DNA of 64,000 nt from JAJDOD01 sp050299835. GTDB lineage: Bacteria > Pseudomonadota > Alphaproteobacteria > Rhodobacterales > Rhodobacteraceae. The stretch spans positions 11,184 through 75,183 of the forward strand of contig JBNKWP010000016.1 in assembly GCA_050299835.1 (NCBI GenBank), in the 5' to 3' direction. Under the pieces are notes generated by a model. It made no database searches, was not told the origin of the DNA, and saw nothing but the letters and a program-made list of their open reading frames with translations. Of the stretch, positions 26,414 through 36,046 are shown piece after piece (positions within the stretch are counted from its first letter, which is position 1; each line of letters opens with the position of its first letter). Made by a program: the position numbers and the translations under genes.

Positions 26414-28279
26414 ATGACTGACCCGAGCGAAACTCAAACCCCGACCGGATACCCTGTCATTCAGAGCTTTCTGAAGACGCTGGATGGCTCGCCGGGTGTT
26501 TACCGCATGCTCGACCGCAAGGGGGCGGTGCTCTATGTCGGCAAGGCTCGGAACCTGCACGCGCGGGTTTCGTCCTATGCGCGTCCGACCGGGCATTCGC
26601 CCCGCATCTCCCGGATGATCGCGGAAACCGCGTCGATGATGGTCCTGACGACCCGGACCGAAACCGAAGCCCTTCTGCTTGAGCAGAACCTGATCAAGCA
26701 GTTGAAACCGCGCTACAACGTGCTTTTGCGGGACGACAAATCATTCCCGAACATTCTTGTCTCGAAAGAGCACCGATATCCGCAGATCATGAAGCACCGG
26801 GGCGCCAAAAAGGAAAAGGGCAACTACTATGGTCCCTTTGCCAGCGCCGGCGCGGTGAACCGGACGCTGAACCAGTTGCAGAAAGTGTTCCTGCTGCGGA
26901 ACTGTTCGGATGCGACATTCGAGTCCCGGACCAGACCCTGCCTGCTCTACCAGATCAAGCGATGCAGCGCGCCGTGTGTCGATTACATTTCCAAGGCGGA
27001 TTACGACGATCTCGTTTCGGATGCCGAAAGGTTTCTACGCGGACGGACGACCCATGTTCAGGAGAAGCTCGCCGAAGACATGCAAGCGGCTTCGAAGGCA
27101 ATGGAATTCGAACGCGCCGCGGCGTTGCGGGATCGTCTGAAGGCGCTCACCTTCGTGCAGGGGACCCAGGCTGTGAACCCCTCCGGTGTGGCGGAGGCGG
27201 ATGTCATCGCGTTGCATCTGGAAGGCGGGCAGGCCTGTGTGCAGGTATTTTTCATCCGCGCCAATCAGAATTGGGGCAACCGCGACTATTATCCGCGAAC
27301 CGGCGTTGGAGCGGACGCGTCGGAGGTGATGCAGGCATTCATCGGCCAGTTCTACGACGACAAGGAACCGCCCCGGCAACTTCTTCTATCGGACGCCATC
27401 GAGGACACGGATCTGATGTCTGAGGCTTTGTCCGGCAAGGCTGGCCGGAAGGTCGAAATCCTGGTGCCGCAGCGAGGCGAGAAAAAGGAACTGGTGGCCG
27501 GGGCGCTGCGAAACGCCCGCGAAAGCCTGGCGCGCAAGATGTCGGAGACCGCCACGCAGGCGAAGCTGCTCAAGGGGCTCGGAGAGGCCTTCGATCTCGA
27601 CGGCCCGCCTCGGCGGATCGAGGTTTACGACAACTCCCACATTCAGGGCACCAACGCGGTGGGAGGAATGATCGTCGCCGGGCCGGACGGGTTCATCAAG
27701 AGCCAGTACCGCAAGTTCAACATCAAGGACACGGAACTGACGCCGGGTGACGATTTCGGCATGATGCGCGAAGTTCTGACACGGCGGTTCAAGCGTCTGT
27801 TGAAAGAGGACCCGGACCGGCAGGGCGAGACCTGGCCGGATCTGCTGCTGATCGACGGCGGGGCCGGACAGGTGAGCGCCGTGCATTCTGTCTTGGCGGA
27901 ACTGGGTGTGGAGGATGTTCCCATGATCGGTGTCGCCAAGGGCGAAGATCGCGATGCGGGCAAAGAGGAATTCTACCGTCAGGGCGCTCGGCCGTTTGCG
28001 CTAAGACGTGGCGACCCGGTGCTCTATTTCATCCAGCGGATGCGCGACGAGGCGCACCGCTTCGCGATCGGAGCCCATCGCGCCAAGCGATCGAAGGCGA
28101 TCGGAGCGACGCCGCTCGACGATGTGCCAGGCGTTGGCGCGACCCGCAAGCGTGCGCTTCTGGCCCATTTCGGTTCGGCCAAGGCGGTGAGCCGTGCCGA
28201 TCTTAACGACCTCAAGGCGGTCGATGGCATCTCGGATTCGCTGGCCGAGACGATCTACGACTTCTTTCACGCCAGCTAG
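26414..28279 (+). CDS. uvrC: Excinuclease ABC subunit C
   Basis: UvrC makes the dual incisions in nucleotide-excision repair. The 621-residue protein has the GIY-YIG nuclease domain at ~25-105 (SPGVYRMLDRKGAVLYVGKARNL). A four-Cys segment follows (NCSD...RPCLLYQIKRCSAPCVDYI), then the UVR domain near 205-235, the RNase-H-like 5' incision domain (RIEVYDNSHIQG) and C-terminal helix-hairpin-helix motifs (DDVPGVGATRKRALL). Length and domain order are normal. The ATG at 26414 is the first in a GC-matched frame. Confidence 0.95.
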   Translation: MTDPSETQTPTGYPVIQSFLKTLDGSPGVYRMLDRKGAVLYVGKARNLHARVSSYARPTGHSPRISRMIAETASMMVLTTRTETEALLLEQNLIKQLKPRYNVLLRDDKSFPNILVSKEHRYPQIMKHRGAKKEKGNYYGPFASAGAVNRTLNQLQKVFLLRNCSDATFESRTRPCLLYQIKRCSAPCVDYISKADYDDLVSDAERFLRGRTTHVQEKLAEDMQAASKAMEFERAAALRDRLKALTFVQGTQAVNPSGVAEADVIALHLEGGQACVQVFFIRANQNWGNRDYYPRTGVGADASEVMQAFIGQFYDDKEPPRQLLLSDAIEDTDLMSEALSGKAGRKVEILVPQRGEKKELVAGALRNARESLARKMSETATQAKLLKGLGEAFDLDGPPRRIEVYDNSHIQGTNAVGGMIVAGPDGFIKSQYRKFNIKDTELTPGDDFGMMREVLTRRFKRLLKEDPDRQGETWPDLLLIDGGAGQVSAVHSVLAELGVEDVPMIGVAKGEDRDAGKEEFYRQGARPFALRRGDPVLYFIQRMRDEAHRFAIGAHRAKRSKAIGATPLDDVPGVGATRKRALLAHFGSAKAVSRADLNDLKAVDGISDSLAETIYDFFHAS

Positions 28280-28734
28280 GCTGCTCGGGGTCGGGAAGCA
28301 CCTTGGACACATCCGAATTCAGAACGATGGAGCGCGATGGCTGGCCGGCCCCTGTCAGTGCGTAAAGCGGTCCAGCGAGACCAGGTGAGCCGCACCCTGG
28401 AGCAATTCCGGGACTGATTGGATCGCTTTTCTCCGCCTCTCGGCTGCGCATCGAACGCGAAAAGCGATACGCGTTTCCGACTGACCCGGAAACGCTCGAA
28501 GGGAACCGGGACGAGTGCGGCGCCACGCGATACGCCCGGACGTGAGCCGCGACATCAGAGCGACACTCGGCCTCGGCATATGCTGTCCAGCATGACAGAA
28601 GCTGCATCACTCAATCCATGTTTTGCGGGCGTGTGACGCACAGGTGACAATATCGGCTGGAAACCGCGGGTTCCGGAGGCATTGAGTTCTTCCGGTACTT
28701 CCCCTCTATGCCCGCGCGGATTAAGCAGAAGACA
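28280..28734. other. Gene-poor gap between uvrC and pgsA
   Basis: About 450 bases show no convincing gene. A hairpin pairs GCGTTTCCG (28471-28479) with CGGAAACGC (28487-28495), without a T-run. Short frames on both strands look spurious. The right end should contain the promoter of the pgsA-moaD-moaE operon, which I could not define. Confidence 0.5.
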
Positions 28735-29415
28735 ATGACCTGGAACATTCCGAATATTCTCACAGTTCTGCGGCTTCTGGCCGCTCCGGGCGTTGTGCTT
28801 CTGTTTCTGTATTTCACCCGACCCTGGGCTGATTGGTTTGCGCTTCTGTTGTTCGCCGGTGCGGCCATTACAGACTGGTTCGACGGCTATCTTGCGCGGC
28901 TCTGGAAGCAGGAATCGAAATTCGGCGCCATGCTCGATCCGATTGCCGACAAGGCGATGGTGGTGATCGCACTTCTGCTGATCGCCGGGCTGTCCGGTGT
29001 GCACCGACCTGATGGAATGGACCCGTGGATTCTCCTGCCCGCAACGGTCATCATTTTCCGCGAGGTCTTTGTCTCGGGGCTGCGGGAGTTTCTGGGCGAT
29101 ACGGCCGGTACGCTCAAGGTCACGAAACTGGCGAAGTGGAAAACCACGGTACAGATGGTAGCCATTGGCGTTCTTTTCGGAACCGGGATCTTCGAGCATA
29201 TGCTGATCGAGCGCACCGTTGGCATGGACTCGTCGGTCTATGCGGAGATCATGGTGGGCGGAGATGATCCGTTGAACCTGCGAGCTATCGACACCGCCTA
29301 TTGGGCAACCTGGTGGATCGGCGTTGCATTACTGTGGGTTGCGGGGGCTTTGACGCTGATCACCGGAATCGACTATTTTCGGAAGGCCTTGCCGCATCTG
29401 AGGGATGGCCCATGA
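28735..29415 (+). CDS. pgsA: CDP-diacylglycerol-glycerol-3-phosphate 3-phosphatidyltransferase
   Basis: PgsA makes phosphatidylglycerol phosphate. This 226-residue, multi-pass membrane protein has the CDP-alcohol phosphotransferase motif D-G-x2-A-R-x8-G-x3-D-x3-D (DWFDGYLARL through LDPIADK). The start is placed at ATG 28735 so the protein begins TWNIPNILTVLRLLAAP, as in the family; an in-frame ATG at 28708 adds nine basic residues. Its stop overlaps the moaD start (ATGA). A phospholipid enzyme coupled to moaD-moaE is a recurrent but unexplained order in this group. Confidence 0.92.
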   Translation: MTWNIPNILTVLRLLAAPGVVLLFLYFTRPWADWFALLLFAGAAITDWFDGYLARLWKQESKFGAMLDPIADKAMVVIALLLIAGLSGVHRPDGMDPWILLPATVIIFREVFVSGLREFLGDTAGTLKVTKLAKWKTTVQMVAIGVLFGTGIFEHMLIERTVGMDSSVYAEIMVGGDDPLNLRAIDTAYWATWWIGVALLWVAGALTLITGIDYFRKALPHLRDGP

Positions 29416-29660
29416 TCGACGTTCTCTATTTCGCCTGGCTGCGTGAACGTATCGGAGCGCCAAGCGAGCAGATCGAGACCAGCGCCGCGAACGTGCGCGG
29501 ATTGGTGGAAGAACTGAAGGAGCGGTCCGAGGCCCACGCGCTGGCCTTTTCCGACATGACTGCGGTGCGCGTTGCCGTGGATCAGGAATTGACGGAAATG
29601 GACGCGTCACTGGATGGCGCACGCGAAGTCGCCTTCTTCCCTCCCATGACCGGCGGATGA
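29412..29660 (+). CDS. moaD: Molybdopterin synthase small subunit
   Basis: MoaD is the ubiquitin-like sulfur carrier of molybdopterin synthase. The 82-residue product ends in the required Gly-Gly (PPMTGG), the site of adenylation and thiocarboxylation. The FPPMTGG tail and the small beta-grasp size are diagnostic. It overlaps pgsA upstream and moaE downstream by four bases each, so subunit stoichiometry is probably set by coupling. Confidence 0.93.
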   Translation: MIDVLYFAWLRERIGAPSEQIETSAANVRGLVEELKERSEAHALAFSDMTAVRVAVDQELTEMDASLDGAREVAFFPPMTGG

Positions 29661-30097
29661 AAGTACGCGTTCAAGCCGAGCCCTTCGACATGGGGGCGGA
29701 GGTCGAGGCGTTTGCCGCCAATGTGGACGGTGCAGGTGCGATTGTCACGTTCTCCGGTCTGGTCCGGGATGAGGGCGGCACCTTGAGCGCGATGGAGATC
29801 GAGCACTATCCGGGCATGACGGAACGGGCGCTGCAGAAGATCCGCGCCGAGGCGATGGAAAGATGGCAGCTTGCCGACGCATTGGTTATTCATCGCTTCG
29901 GTTCACTGAAGCCGGGCGAACAGATCATGATGGTTGCCACAGCCGCGCGTCACCGGGCGGATGCCTTCGCGGCGGCGGAGTTCCTGATGGATTACCTCAA
30001 GTCCCGCGCACCTTTCTGGAAGAAGGAATTCGCTGCGGGTGGCGAAAGCTGGGTGGCCGCGAAGGATGAGGACGAAGACGCGCTGAAGAGGTGGTGA
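29657..30097 (+). CDS. moaE: Molybdopterin synthase catalytic subunit
   Basis: MoaE transfers sulfur from MoaD to precursor Z to make molybdopterin. The 146-residue protein carries FSGLVRD, EIEHYPGMTE, HRFGSLKPGEQIMMV and the active-site Lys region PFWKKE. It follows moaD with an ATGA overlap. A GC-rich hairpin lies between it and the convergent hrpB gene. Confidence 0.94.
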   Translation: MKVRVQAEPFDMGAEVEAFAANVDGAGAIVTFSGLVRDEGGTLSAMEIEHYPGMTERALQKIRAEAMERWQLADALVIHRFGSLKPGEQIMMVATAARHRADAFAAAEFLMDYLKSRAPFWKKEFAAGGESWVAAKDEDEDALKRW

Positions 30098-30161
30098 TGC
30101 ACTCGCCCGCATCGCCGGTCTCACCGGGAGCGGGGAGACAGTGACCTACACGGTACCGCCT

Positions 30162-30182
30162 CCCCCTCCGTTACGGAGGGGG
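30162..30182. terminator. Hairpin between convergent moaE and hrpB
   Basis: A 9 bp perfect stem (CCCCCTCCG / CGGAGGGGG, loop TTA) sits between two genes that face each other. It lacks a T-run on both strands, so intrinsic termination is uncertain. Confidence 0.4.
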
Positions 30183-30195
30183 AACGAGGGGGAGG

Positions 30196-32592
30196 CTATC
30201 CACGATCTCGCCGCTTTGCCCTCAGCGTTGGATCAGCCACGCGAGGGTTCTCGGGCCAGGGGTGCTTGGGATAGCGCCCGCGCATGTCCTTGCGCACATC
30301 GGCGTAGGACGTATCCCAGAAGCCGGGCACATCCATCGTGGTCTGCAATGGGCGGCCAGCGGGTGACAGCAACGTGACCCTCAGGGCGCGACCAGCCACC
30401 ACGGGGTGGTGCGTTGTCCCGAACATCTCCTGCAGACGCAGTTCGATCTCCGGGTCGTCCCGGCCATAGTCGATGGGAATCTTCCGGCCCAACGGTGTCT
30501 CGAAATGCGCCGGGGCCTCTCTGGCAAGCAATTGTTGCTGATCCCATGTCAACATGGCTTCAAGCGCGGGCTTGAGGTTGAATGACTTCCAGGCGGCGGC
30601 GGTTCGGATGCCCTTCAGAAATGGCTTCAGCCAGATCTCCACCATCTCCAGAAGCGCCGCGTCGGACATATCAGGCATATCATTGCCAGCTTCGCGCATA
30701 AGTGCCACACGGGCGCGGAACCTGTCGGCTTCCGGGTTGACCGGAAGGCCGAGGTCCCGGACACCATCGAGCATCGCCGTGGCCACCGCATCCTCTGGCG
30801 CCTCGCTCCAGTGGCGGCTGGACAGCACTAGCGCACCAAACCGTTCCTCGGTCCTTGCCTCCACCTGTCCCCTGCGTTTCGACCAATCGGCTGTCGAGAC
30901 GATCTCGATCTGGTCGGCAAAAAGCGAACGCAGAGCACTCTCGGTGATCGGCACGGCGTTTCGGATCGTCGCCTCGGTCGGATGACCGTCCGTGTCGGTC
31001 ACGACAAGCAGGCGAGTCGCGGCGAGAGGGTCGCCGGGATCCATCTTCGCCCCCTTGCCGCCCGAAAGCAGCCAGCGCGGTGTGTCGCCGGGACGGCGGA
31101 GGCCAATGCGATCGGGATAGGCCAGTGCCGCCTGTTCGGCGAAGTCCGGGATGCTGCCTGGGCCTCCAAATCGTTTCAGGCGTCGCGTTTCTGCGCGAAT
31201 GCGTTCCAGAGCAGGGGACCGATCCGATCCCCGCAAGGCATCGAGCCGCAGGGTCAGATCGCAACCTGCTCCCCGGAGCGGGTCGCGGTCGGAGAGTAAT
31301 GCGGCAAGCGGTGCCGCAGCGGCCCCCGCAAGGTTCAGCATATGTGCAAGCCGTGGATGCAACGGGACACGCGCGACGGACTTGCCGTGCTTTGTGATCC
31401 GGGCGTCCTCGGTCAGCGCCCCGAGGCTGCGAAGCAGCGCCCGTGCTTCCGCAAGCCCGCGGTCCGGCGGTGGCGTCAGGAAATGCAGATCGTCGCTGCC
31501 CCATTCCGCCATTTCCAGGGCAAGCCCGGACAGATCGGCTGTCTCGATCTCGGGCGGGGGAAAGGCTGCTAGCGCCCCCTCTTCGCCCTTCGTCCAGAGC
31601 CGGTAACAGATCCCCTCGGCAACCCGGCCCGCGCGGCCGCGGCGCTGGATCGCTTCCGCCCGCGTCACCTTTTCAGTCACAAGCCGCGACATGCCGGAGC
31701 CGGGATCGAAACGAGCGCGTCTCGCAAGACCACCGTCGATCACGACTTCGATGTCGGGCAATGTGAGCGATGTTTCGGCAATGGCCGTGGCCAGAACCAG
31801 CCGCCGCCGACCCGAGGCGCGAAGGGCCTTTTGCTGCTGGGCAAAGGGCAGTGCGCCGTAGAGCGGCAGTATCTCGATCCCGGTGAGGTCACCCAGACCG
31901 GCCATCACCCGACGGATCTCACCCTCTCCGGGAAGGAAGGCCAAGAGGCTGCCTTCGGTCTCGCCCAAAGCGCGAAGGATCAGGGATACCATATCGCGGT
32001 CAAACCGCGCGTCCCGCGCGCGCGGCTTGTCGAGCCAGCGGGTTTCAACCGGGAAGCTCTTCCCCGCGCTGGAAAGGAGCGGTGCATCCATCAACCGGGC
32101 AACGGGGTCCGCATCGAGCGTGGCGGACATCACCAGAAGGATAAGGTCGGGTCTGAGCGCCGCACGGCATTCCAATGCAAGCGCAAGTCCGAGATCCGCA
32201 TTGAGAGACCGTTCGTGGAATTCGTCGAAGATCACCGCGCCGATTCCGTCCAGCGACGGGTCGGACTGGATCATCCGGGTCAGGATGCCTTCGGTGACCA
32301 CCTCGATGCGGGTGGCCGGGCCGGACTTCGCCTCCCCCCGGATGCGGTATCCGATGGTCTCGCCCACTTTCTCGGCCAGGGTTTCGGCCATGCGTGCTGC
32401 TGCTGCGCGGGCCGCGATCCTGCGCGGTTCAAGCATCACGATCCGTCCGGAGGTGAGATTTGCCATGAGAATGGCCAACGGAACCTGTGTTGTCTTGCCC
32501 GCGCCGGGTGGGGCCTGAAGCACGGCCATTCCTCTGTCGGCAATTGTGCCAATCAGATCGTCCAGAATGTCGTGGATGGGAAGCTCCGCCAT
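30196..32592 (-). CDS. hrpB: ATP-dependent helicase HrpB
   Basis: HrpB is a DExH-box RNA helicase-like protein. The 798-residue protein has Walker A APPGAGKTT, the DEFHER box (motif II), SAT motif III, QRRGRAGR (motif VI), then HA2 and the HrpB-specific C-terminal domain. The start is ATG 32592 (AELPIHDILDDL). An upstream frame has a Cys/Arg-rich extension unlike the family. It is divergent from meaB with about 155 bases between them. Its role in bacteria is not well defined. Confidence 0.92.
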   Translation of the reverse strand: MAELPIHDILDDLIGTIADRGMAVLQAPPGAGKTTQVPLAILMANLTSGRIVMLEPRRIAARAAAARMAETLAEKVGETIGYRIRGEAKSGPATRIEVVTEGILTRMIQSDPSLDGIGAVIFDEFHERSLNADLGLALALECRAALRPDLILLVMSATLDADPVARLMDAPLLSSAGKSFPVETRWLDKPRARDARFDRDMVSLILRALGETEGSLLAFLPGEGEIRRVMAGLGDLTGIEILPLYGALPFAQQQKALRASGRRRLVLATAIAETSLTLPDIEVVIDGGLARRARFDPGSGMSRLVTEKVTRAEAIQRRGRAGRVAEGICYRLWTKGEEGALAAFPPPEIETADLSGLALEMAEWGSDDLHFLTPPPDRGLAEARALLRSLGALTEDARITKHGKSVARVPLHPRLAHMLNLAGAAAAPLAALLSDRDPLRGAGCDLTLRLDALRGSDRSPALERIRAETRRLKRFGGPGSIPDFAEQAALAYPDRIGLRRPGDTPRWLLSGGKGAKMDPGDPLAATRLLVVTDTDGHPTEATIRNAVPITESALRSLFADQIEIVSTADWSKRRGQVEARTEERFGALVLSSRHWSEAPEDAVATAMLDGVRDLGLPVNPEADRFRARVALMREAGNDMPDMSDAALLEMVEIWLKPFLKGIRTAAAWKSFNLKPALEAMLTWDQQQLLAREAPAHFETPLGRKIPIDYGRDDPEIELRLQEMFGTTHHPVVAGRALRVTLLSPAGRPLQTTMDVPGFWDTSYADVRKDMRGRYPKHPWPENPRVADPTLRAKRRDRG

Positions 32593-32747
32593 GTGGAACT
32601 CATAGCGATGCGCGCTGCGGCGGGCAATTCGGCGGCGTGCGCAAGCCGGAAACAGGGCCGCGAATTCGCAAATTGCGGTACTCAGGCGCAGATCGATGCA
32701 ATCCGTCCTCTGGACACAATGGATTGGCCAAGCCAAGGTCCGCGGCA

Positions 32748-33734
32748 ATGACAAAGATCGAGAATCTCGCAGACGGCGTACTCGCCGGAGACCGGCGTAA
32801 ACTGGCGCGCGCGATCACCCTTGTGGAAAGCGGGCGGGACGATCACCGGGCAGAGGCGGATCGCTTGCTGGAGCTTTGCCTCGGCAGCGGGAAGGAGGCG
32901 CTGCGAATCGGGCTCTCCGGCACACCCGGCGTCGGAAAGTCGACCTTCATCGAGGCCTTCGGTTCGCTCCTGACTTCTCACGGAAAGCGCGTGGCGGTTC
33001 TGGCAGTCGATCCGTCCTCTTCGCGCTCGGGGGGCTCTATCCTGGGCGACAAGACGCGGATGGAGCGGTTGGCCCGAGACCCGAATGCGTTTATCCGTCC
33101 GTCCCCGAGCCAATCCGAACTGGGTGGCGTCGCCCGCCGGACCCGCGACGCCGTGGCACTCTGCGAGGCGGCAGGCTTCGACGTGGTTCTGATCGAGACG
33201 GTTGGTGTCGGTCAGTCGGAGACCATCGTGTCGGCCATGTCCGACATTTTCCTGCTGCTGATCGGCCCCGGCGGTGGCGACGAATTGCAGGGGGTCAAGC
33301 GCGGGATCATGGAGATCGCGGATTTTGTCCTTGTGAACAAGGCTGATGGCGATCTGAAGGCGACAGCGACACGAACCGCGGCGGACTATGCAGGGGCCCT
33401 GCGGCTTCTGCGGAAACGCGAGGGCGACCCGGAGGACTTCCCGAAAGTCATGAGCGTGTCGGCCCTTGAAAACTCCGGGCTTGAGGCGGTCTGGGACGAA
33501 ATCGAGGGTCTTGCGGACTATCGTAAGCAAAGCGGATTCTGGGCCAATCGCCGCAAATCGCAGGCGCGGGGCTGGTTCGAGGATGAAGTGCGGCAGGGTT
33601 TGTTGCGACAGCTTGCCCGCAACGCGGAAGCGGAAGCGGCGATGCTGGCTCTGCGCGCGGAAGTCGAGGCGGGCGACCGCGCGCCCGGAAGTGCAGCGTC
33701 AGAAGTGCTGAGGCGCCTGTCGGAAGGGCATTGA
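32748..33734 (+). CDS. meaB: Methylmalonyl-CoA mutase-associated GTPase MeaB
   Basis: MeaB is a G3E-family GTPase that protects and reloads B12-dependent methylmalonyl-CoA mutase. The 328-residue protein has the P-loop GTPGVGKS, the VDPSSSRSGGSILGDKTRM stretch typical of MeaB/ArgK, the ETVGVGQSE switch and NKAD. The mutase itself is not in the window. ATG 32748 gives the canonical start. Expression is separate from hrpB. Confidence 0.92.
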   Translation: MTKIENLADGVLAGDRRKLARAITLVESGRDDHRAEADRLLELCLGSGKEALRIGLSGTPGVGKSTFIEAFGSLLTSHGKRVAVLAVDPSSSRSGGSILGDKTRMERLARDPNAFIRPSPSQSELGGVARRTRDAVALCEAAGFDVVLIETVGVGQSETIVSAMSDIFLLLIGPGGGDELQGVKRGIMEIADFVLVNKADGDLKATATRTAADYAGALRLLRKREGDPEDFPKVMSVSALENSGLEAVWDEIEGLADYRKQSGFWANRRKSQARGWFEDEVRQGLLRQLARNAEAEAAMLALRAEVEAGDRAPGSAASEVLRRLSEGH

Positions 33735-33749
33735 CCGTCGGTTCCGGAC

Positions 33750-33778
33750 TTGACGTATGCCTGGCGGGGACGTAATAC
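33750..33778 (+). promoter_or_regulatory. Promoter of rpmB
   Basis: TTGACG (33750-33755) and TAATAC (33773-33778) are spaced by 17 bases and lie just downstream of meaB. The resulting mRNA would have an ~85-base leader before rpmB. Confidence 0.75.
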
Positions 33779-33869
33779 CCGCGGACGAATTCAAGGGCAG
33801 GGCGTATCCCGCGCTGCCCGTTTGCATTGAAAGGGCTGCCGATCAGCCCGAGAGACCGAGGACAAGCCC

Positions 33870-34157
33870 ATGTCGCGCCGCTGCGAACTGACCGGAAAAG
33901 GCCCGATGGTTGGCAACAATGTCAGCCACGCCAACAACAAGACCAAGCGCCGGTTCCTTCCGAACCTGACGGAAACCGCGCTGATGTCGGAAACGCTGGG
34001 GCGGACCTTCCGTCTGAAAGTCGCCTCTTCGGCTCTGCGCACGGTGGATCACCGTGGCGGTCTGGATGCGTTCCTGCTGAAGGCGAAGGATGCCGATCTC
34101 AGCGACGCTGCGCTGAAGATCAAGAAAGACATCGTGAAGGCTCAGGCCACCGCCTGA
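33870..34157 (+). CDS. rpmB: 50S ribosomal protein L28
   Basis: The 95-residue protein is a typical alphaproteobacterial L28: SRRCELTGKGPMVGNNVSHA, then KTKRRFLPNL and LRTVDHRGGLD. It has its own promoter upstream and a rho-independent terminator downstream, so it is a single-gene unit. Confidence 0.97.
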   Translation: MSRRCELTGKGPMVGNNVSHANNKTKRRFLPNLTETALMSETLGRTFRLKVASSALRTVDHRGGLDAFLLKAKDADLSDAALKIKKDIVKAQATA

Positions 34158-34179
34158 TTGCCGGACTGCGAGATTGGTG

Positions 34180-34212
34180 ATGCCCTGCCGGATCGGCGGG
34201 GCATTTTCGTTT
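34180..34212 (+). terminator. Rho-independent terminator of rpmB
   Basis: A GC-rich stem (ATGCCC-GCCG paired with CGGC-GGGCAT) is followed by ttttcgttt, 22 bases after the rpmB stop. Confidence 0.8.
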
Positions 34213-34927
34213 ATTGGCGGGTCAGAAGTTCGATCAGCACGGTCTCGAAGCTCTCGCCCGCTTCGGCCCTGTCGATGAGTTCAAGCAATCCCTTTCGTCC
34301 CAACTGCGCCTCGATACTGGCGACCTCCGCTGCGGCCGAGGCATAGGCGCGTCCCACCCCCAATTCGTCATAGGCGTCGTCCCAATCCCAGAATCGCCGG
34401 ACCTCGCGAATTCTCTGCCGCGACACGGGCGTCACGTTGCCTTGCCAGTTTGGATGGTTGGCCACATGGGTGGCCAAGCCCTCGTCAAACCAGGTGGGAT
34501 AGGGTTGTTTGACGAGATTTCGCAACCCCATCGAGCGGTGCAGTCGTGAGTGGGTCAATTCGTGGGTCAACGTGCCCGGTGTCAGTCCGCCCGGACCGAT
34601 CAGCACCGCCATATCTGCGATCGACAGCCCGTTGCCGCCGATCCCGAAACTCGCGGCGCAATGCGTCGTCGCGCAAAGCACTAGGGTTGGATTTGGCGGG
34701 CGGCCTCCGAAAAAGGCCGAAACGCGGTTGCGGGCCGCACCGGTCAGGTCAAGAAATTCTTTGGCCCGCGACGGTGTGTCCGTCCAGACCCAGTCGGCAA
34801 TCTCGGCAAGACCATAGCTGCCGGGTGCCAGAACGCGATGCGTGCCCGGCAACGCTGCGCCGATGACAAGAAGCGCGAGGAAACCATTGGTCAGAAGGCT
34901 GAAAGTGCGGGCGGCGCTGCGTTTCAT
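34211..34927 (-). CDS. Membrane-anchored HExxH metallopeptidase-like protein
   Basis: This 238-residue protein has an N-terminal hydrophobic helix (FSLLTNGFLALLVIGAALPG). The zinc-peptidase motif HELTH follows, then SRLHR, with a downstream WFDEGLATHVA that supplies the third ligand Glu as in gluzincins of the MA clan. Two Cys lie in the CATTHCAASFG segment. It is encoded directly after the GNAT gene (ATGA overlap), so the two are co-expressed. A periplasmic peptidase role is likely, but the substrate is unknown. Confidence 0.72.
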   Translation of the reverse strand: MKRSAARTFSLLTNGFLALLVIGAALPGTHRVLAPGSYGLAEIADWVWTDTPSRAKEFLDLTGAARNRVSAFFGGRPPNPTLVLCATTHCAASFGIGGNGLSIADMAVLIGPGGLTPGTLTHELTHSRLHRSMGLRNLVKQPYPTWFDEGLATHVANHPNWQGNVTPVSRQRIREVRRFWDWDDAYDELGVGRAYASAAAEVASIEAQLGRKGLLELIDRAEAGESFETVLIELLTRQ

Positions 34928-35220
34928 CCGCTCAGTACATCCGACCAATCCGTGTGCCGTCGAAACTGTGCGGCCGCGAACGGGCAAAGGGGCAGAATCT
35001 TGTAGCCGCCCGCTCGGGCATCCGCGACCGCACGGCGCACCAGGGCGACACCAACATTCTGTCCGCGATACAAGTCAGGCACGCCGGTATGGTCGATGAT
35101 GACCAGTTTGTCACTGGCACGCGAGTAAGTCAGTTCTGCTTCCGGCCCATCCGGATCGGGACGGGCGGAATATCGGCCCTTGGAACCGGTTTGGGTCGCG
35201 GTGATGGTCAGATCGCTCAT
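34924..35220 (-). CDS. GNAT-related N-acetyltransferase (Acetyltransf_CG type)
   Basis: The 98-residue minimal acetyltransferase-like protein has the acetyl-CoA loop YRGQNVGVALVRRAVADARAG and the LPLCPFAAAQFRRHTDW tail. These are hallmarks of the small GCN5-related family found in many bacteria. The donor and acceptor are unknown. It is translationally coupled to the metallopeptidase-like gene. Confidence 0.87.
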   Translation of the reverse strand: MSDLTITATQTGSKGRYSARPDPDGPEAELTYSRASDKLVIIDHTGVPDLYRGQNVGVALVRRAVADARAGGYKILPLCPFAAAQFRRHTDWSDVLSG

Positions 35221-35369
35221 GCTTCCGAACTAGCCGGAAATCTTATGACAATCGACCTCTTTCCCGCCGAACTCCGTCAGTACTGAGTCAGCGGGCAGTG
35301 CCAACGGGCGACTTGCCCTTCGATCCGAACTGTGGATTGCTCGGGCTTCAATTCTGGAGGGCACTCAAG

Positions 35370-35996
35370 ATGATCGAGCTATCAGTCTTGGCAACCTACG
35401 CACTTATCGTTCTTGGCTTCGTTTTCATTCCCGGACCGGCGACGCTTCTGACAATCGCCCGCGCCGCCACCTCGGGCACGAAGGTCGGCATCGCCACAGG
35501 CGCCGGGATCACGGCGGGAGATTTCGTTCACACGATCATGGCGGTTGTGGGCATCTCGGCGATCATTGCAGCCTCCGCCACACTCTTCAGCATCGTGAAA
35601 TTCCTTGGCGCCGGATATCTGGTGTATCTTGGGCTTGTCGCGATCTTCAGTAAGGAAACCACGGATCTCGGGCAAGGTCGGATGCCCGTCACCGCGCCGC
35701 AGGCCTTTCGGCAAGCCATTCTTGCCGAATTGTTGAACCCCAAAACCGCACTGTTCTTCCTGGCATTCCTGCCGCAGTTCGTTGTGCCGGAGAACGGGTC
35801 GGTCATGACGCAGCTGACAATTCTTGGCATCGTCTTCGCCCTGATCGGGTTCTTCAGCACCATTGTCTATTCCTTCGCGGCCGGAGGTCTGGGGGCGTTT
35901 CTTCGGCGGCATCCTGCCGTGCTCAAATGGCAGGGCAAGGTCGTTGGCAGCATCTATTGCACCCTCGGCCTGAGACTGGCTGTACAGGAGCGCTAG
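35370..35996 (+). CDS. LysE family amino-acid exporter
   Basis: The 208-residue membrane protein has about six transmembrane segments and the LysE/RhtB signature: FIPGPATLLTIARAATSGTKVGI, LGAGYLVYLG and LLNPKTALFFLAFLPQF. Start ATG 35370 follows GGAGG at 35356-35360; an upstream in-frame start is not hydrophobic and is rejected. The exported amino acid cannot be predicted. Confidence 0.9.
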   Translation: MIELSVLATYALIVLGFVFIPGPATLLTIARAATSGTKVGIATGAGITAGDFVHTIMAVVGISAIIAASATLFSIVKFLGAGYLVYLGLVAIFSKETTDLGQGRMPVTAPQAFRQAILAELLNPKTALFFLAFLPQFVVPENGSVMTQLTILGIVFALIGFFSTIVYSFAAGGLGAFLRRHPAVLKWQGKVVGSIYCTLGLRLAVQER

Positions 35997-36046
35997 GCAC
36001 ATTGAGAGCGTTGACATCTGTCACTCGCGGATCAAACCTGCGCCGC

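Noticed and set aside
28471..28495. Terminator hairpin in the uvrC-pgsA gap
   Set aside because: The 9 bp stem has no T-run on either strand and lies ~190 bases after uvrC.
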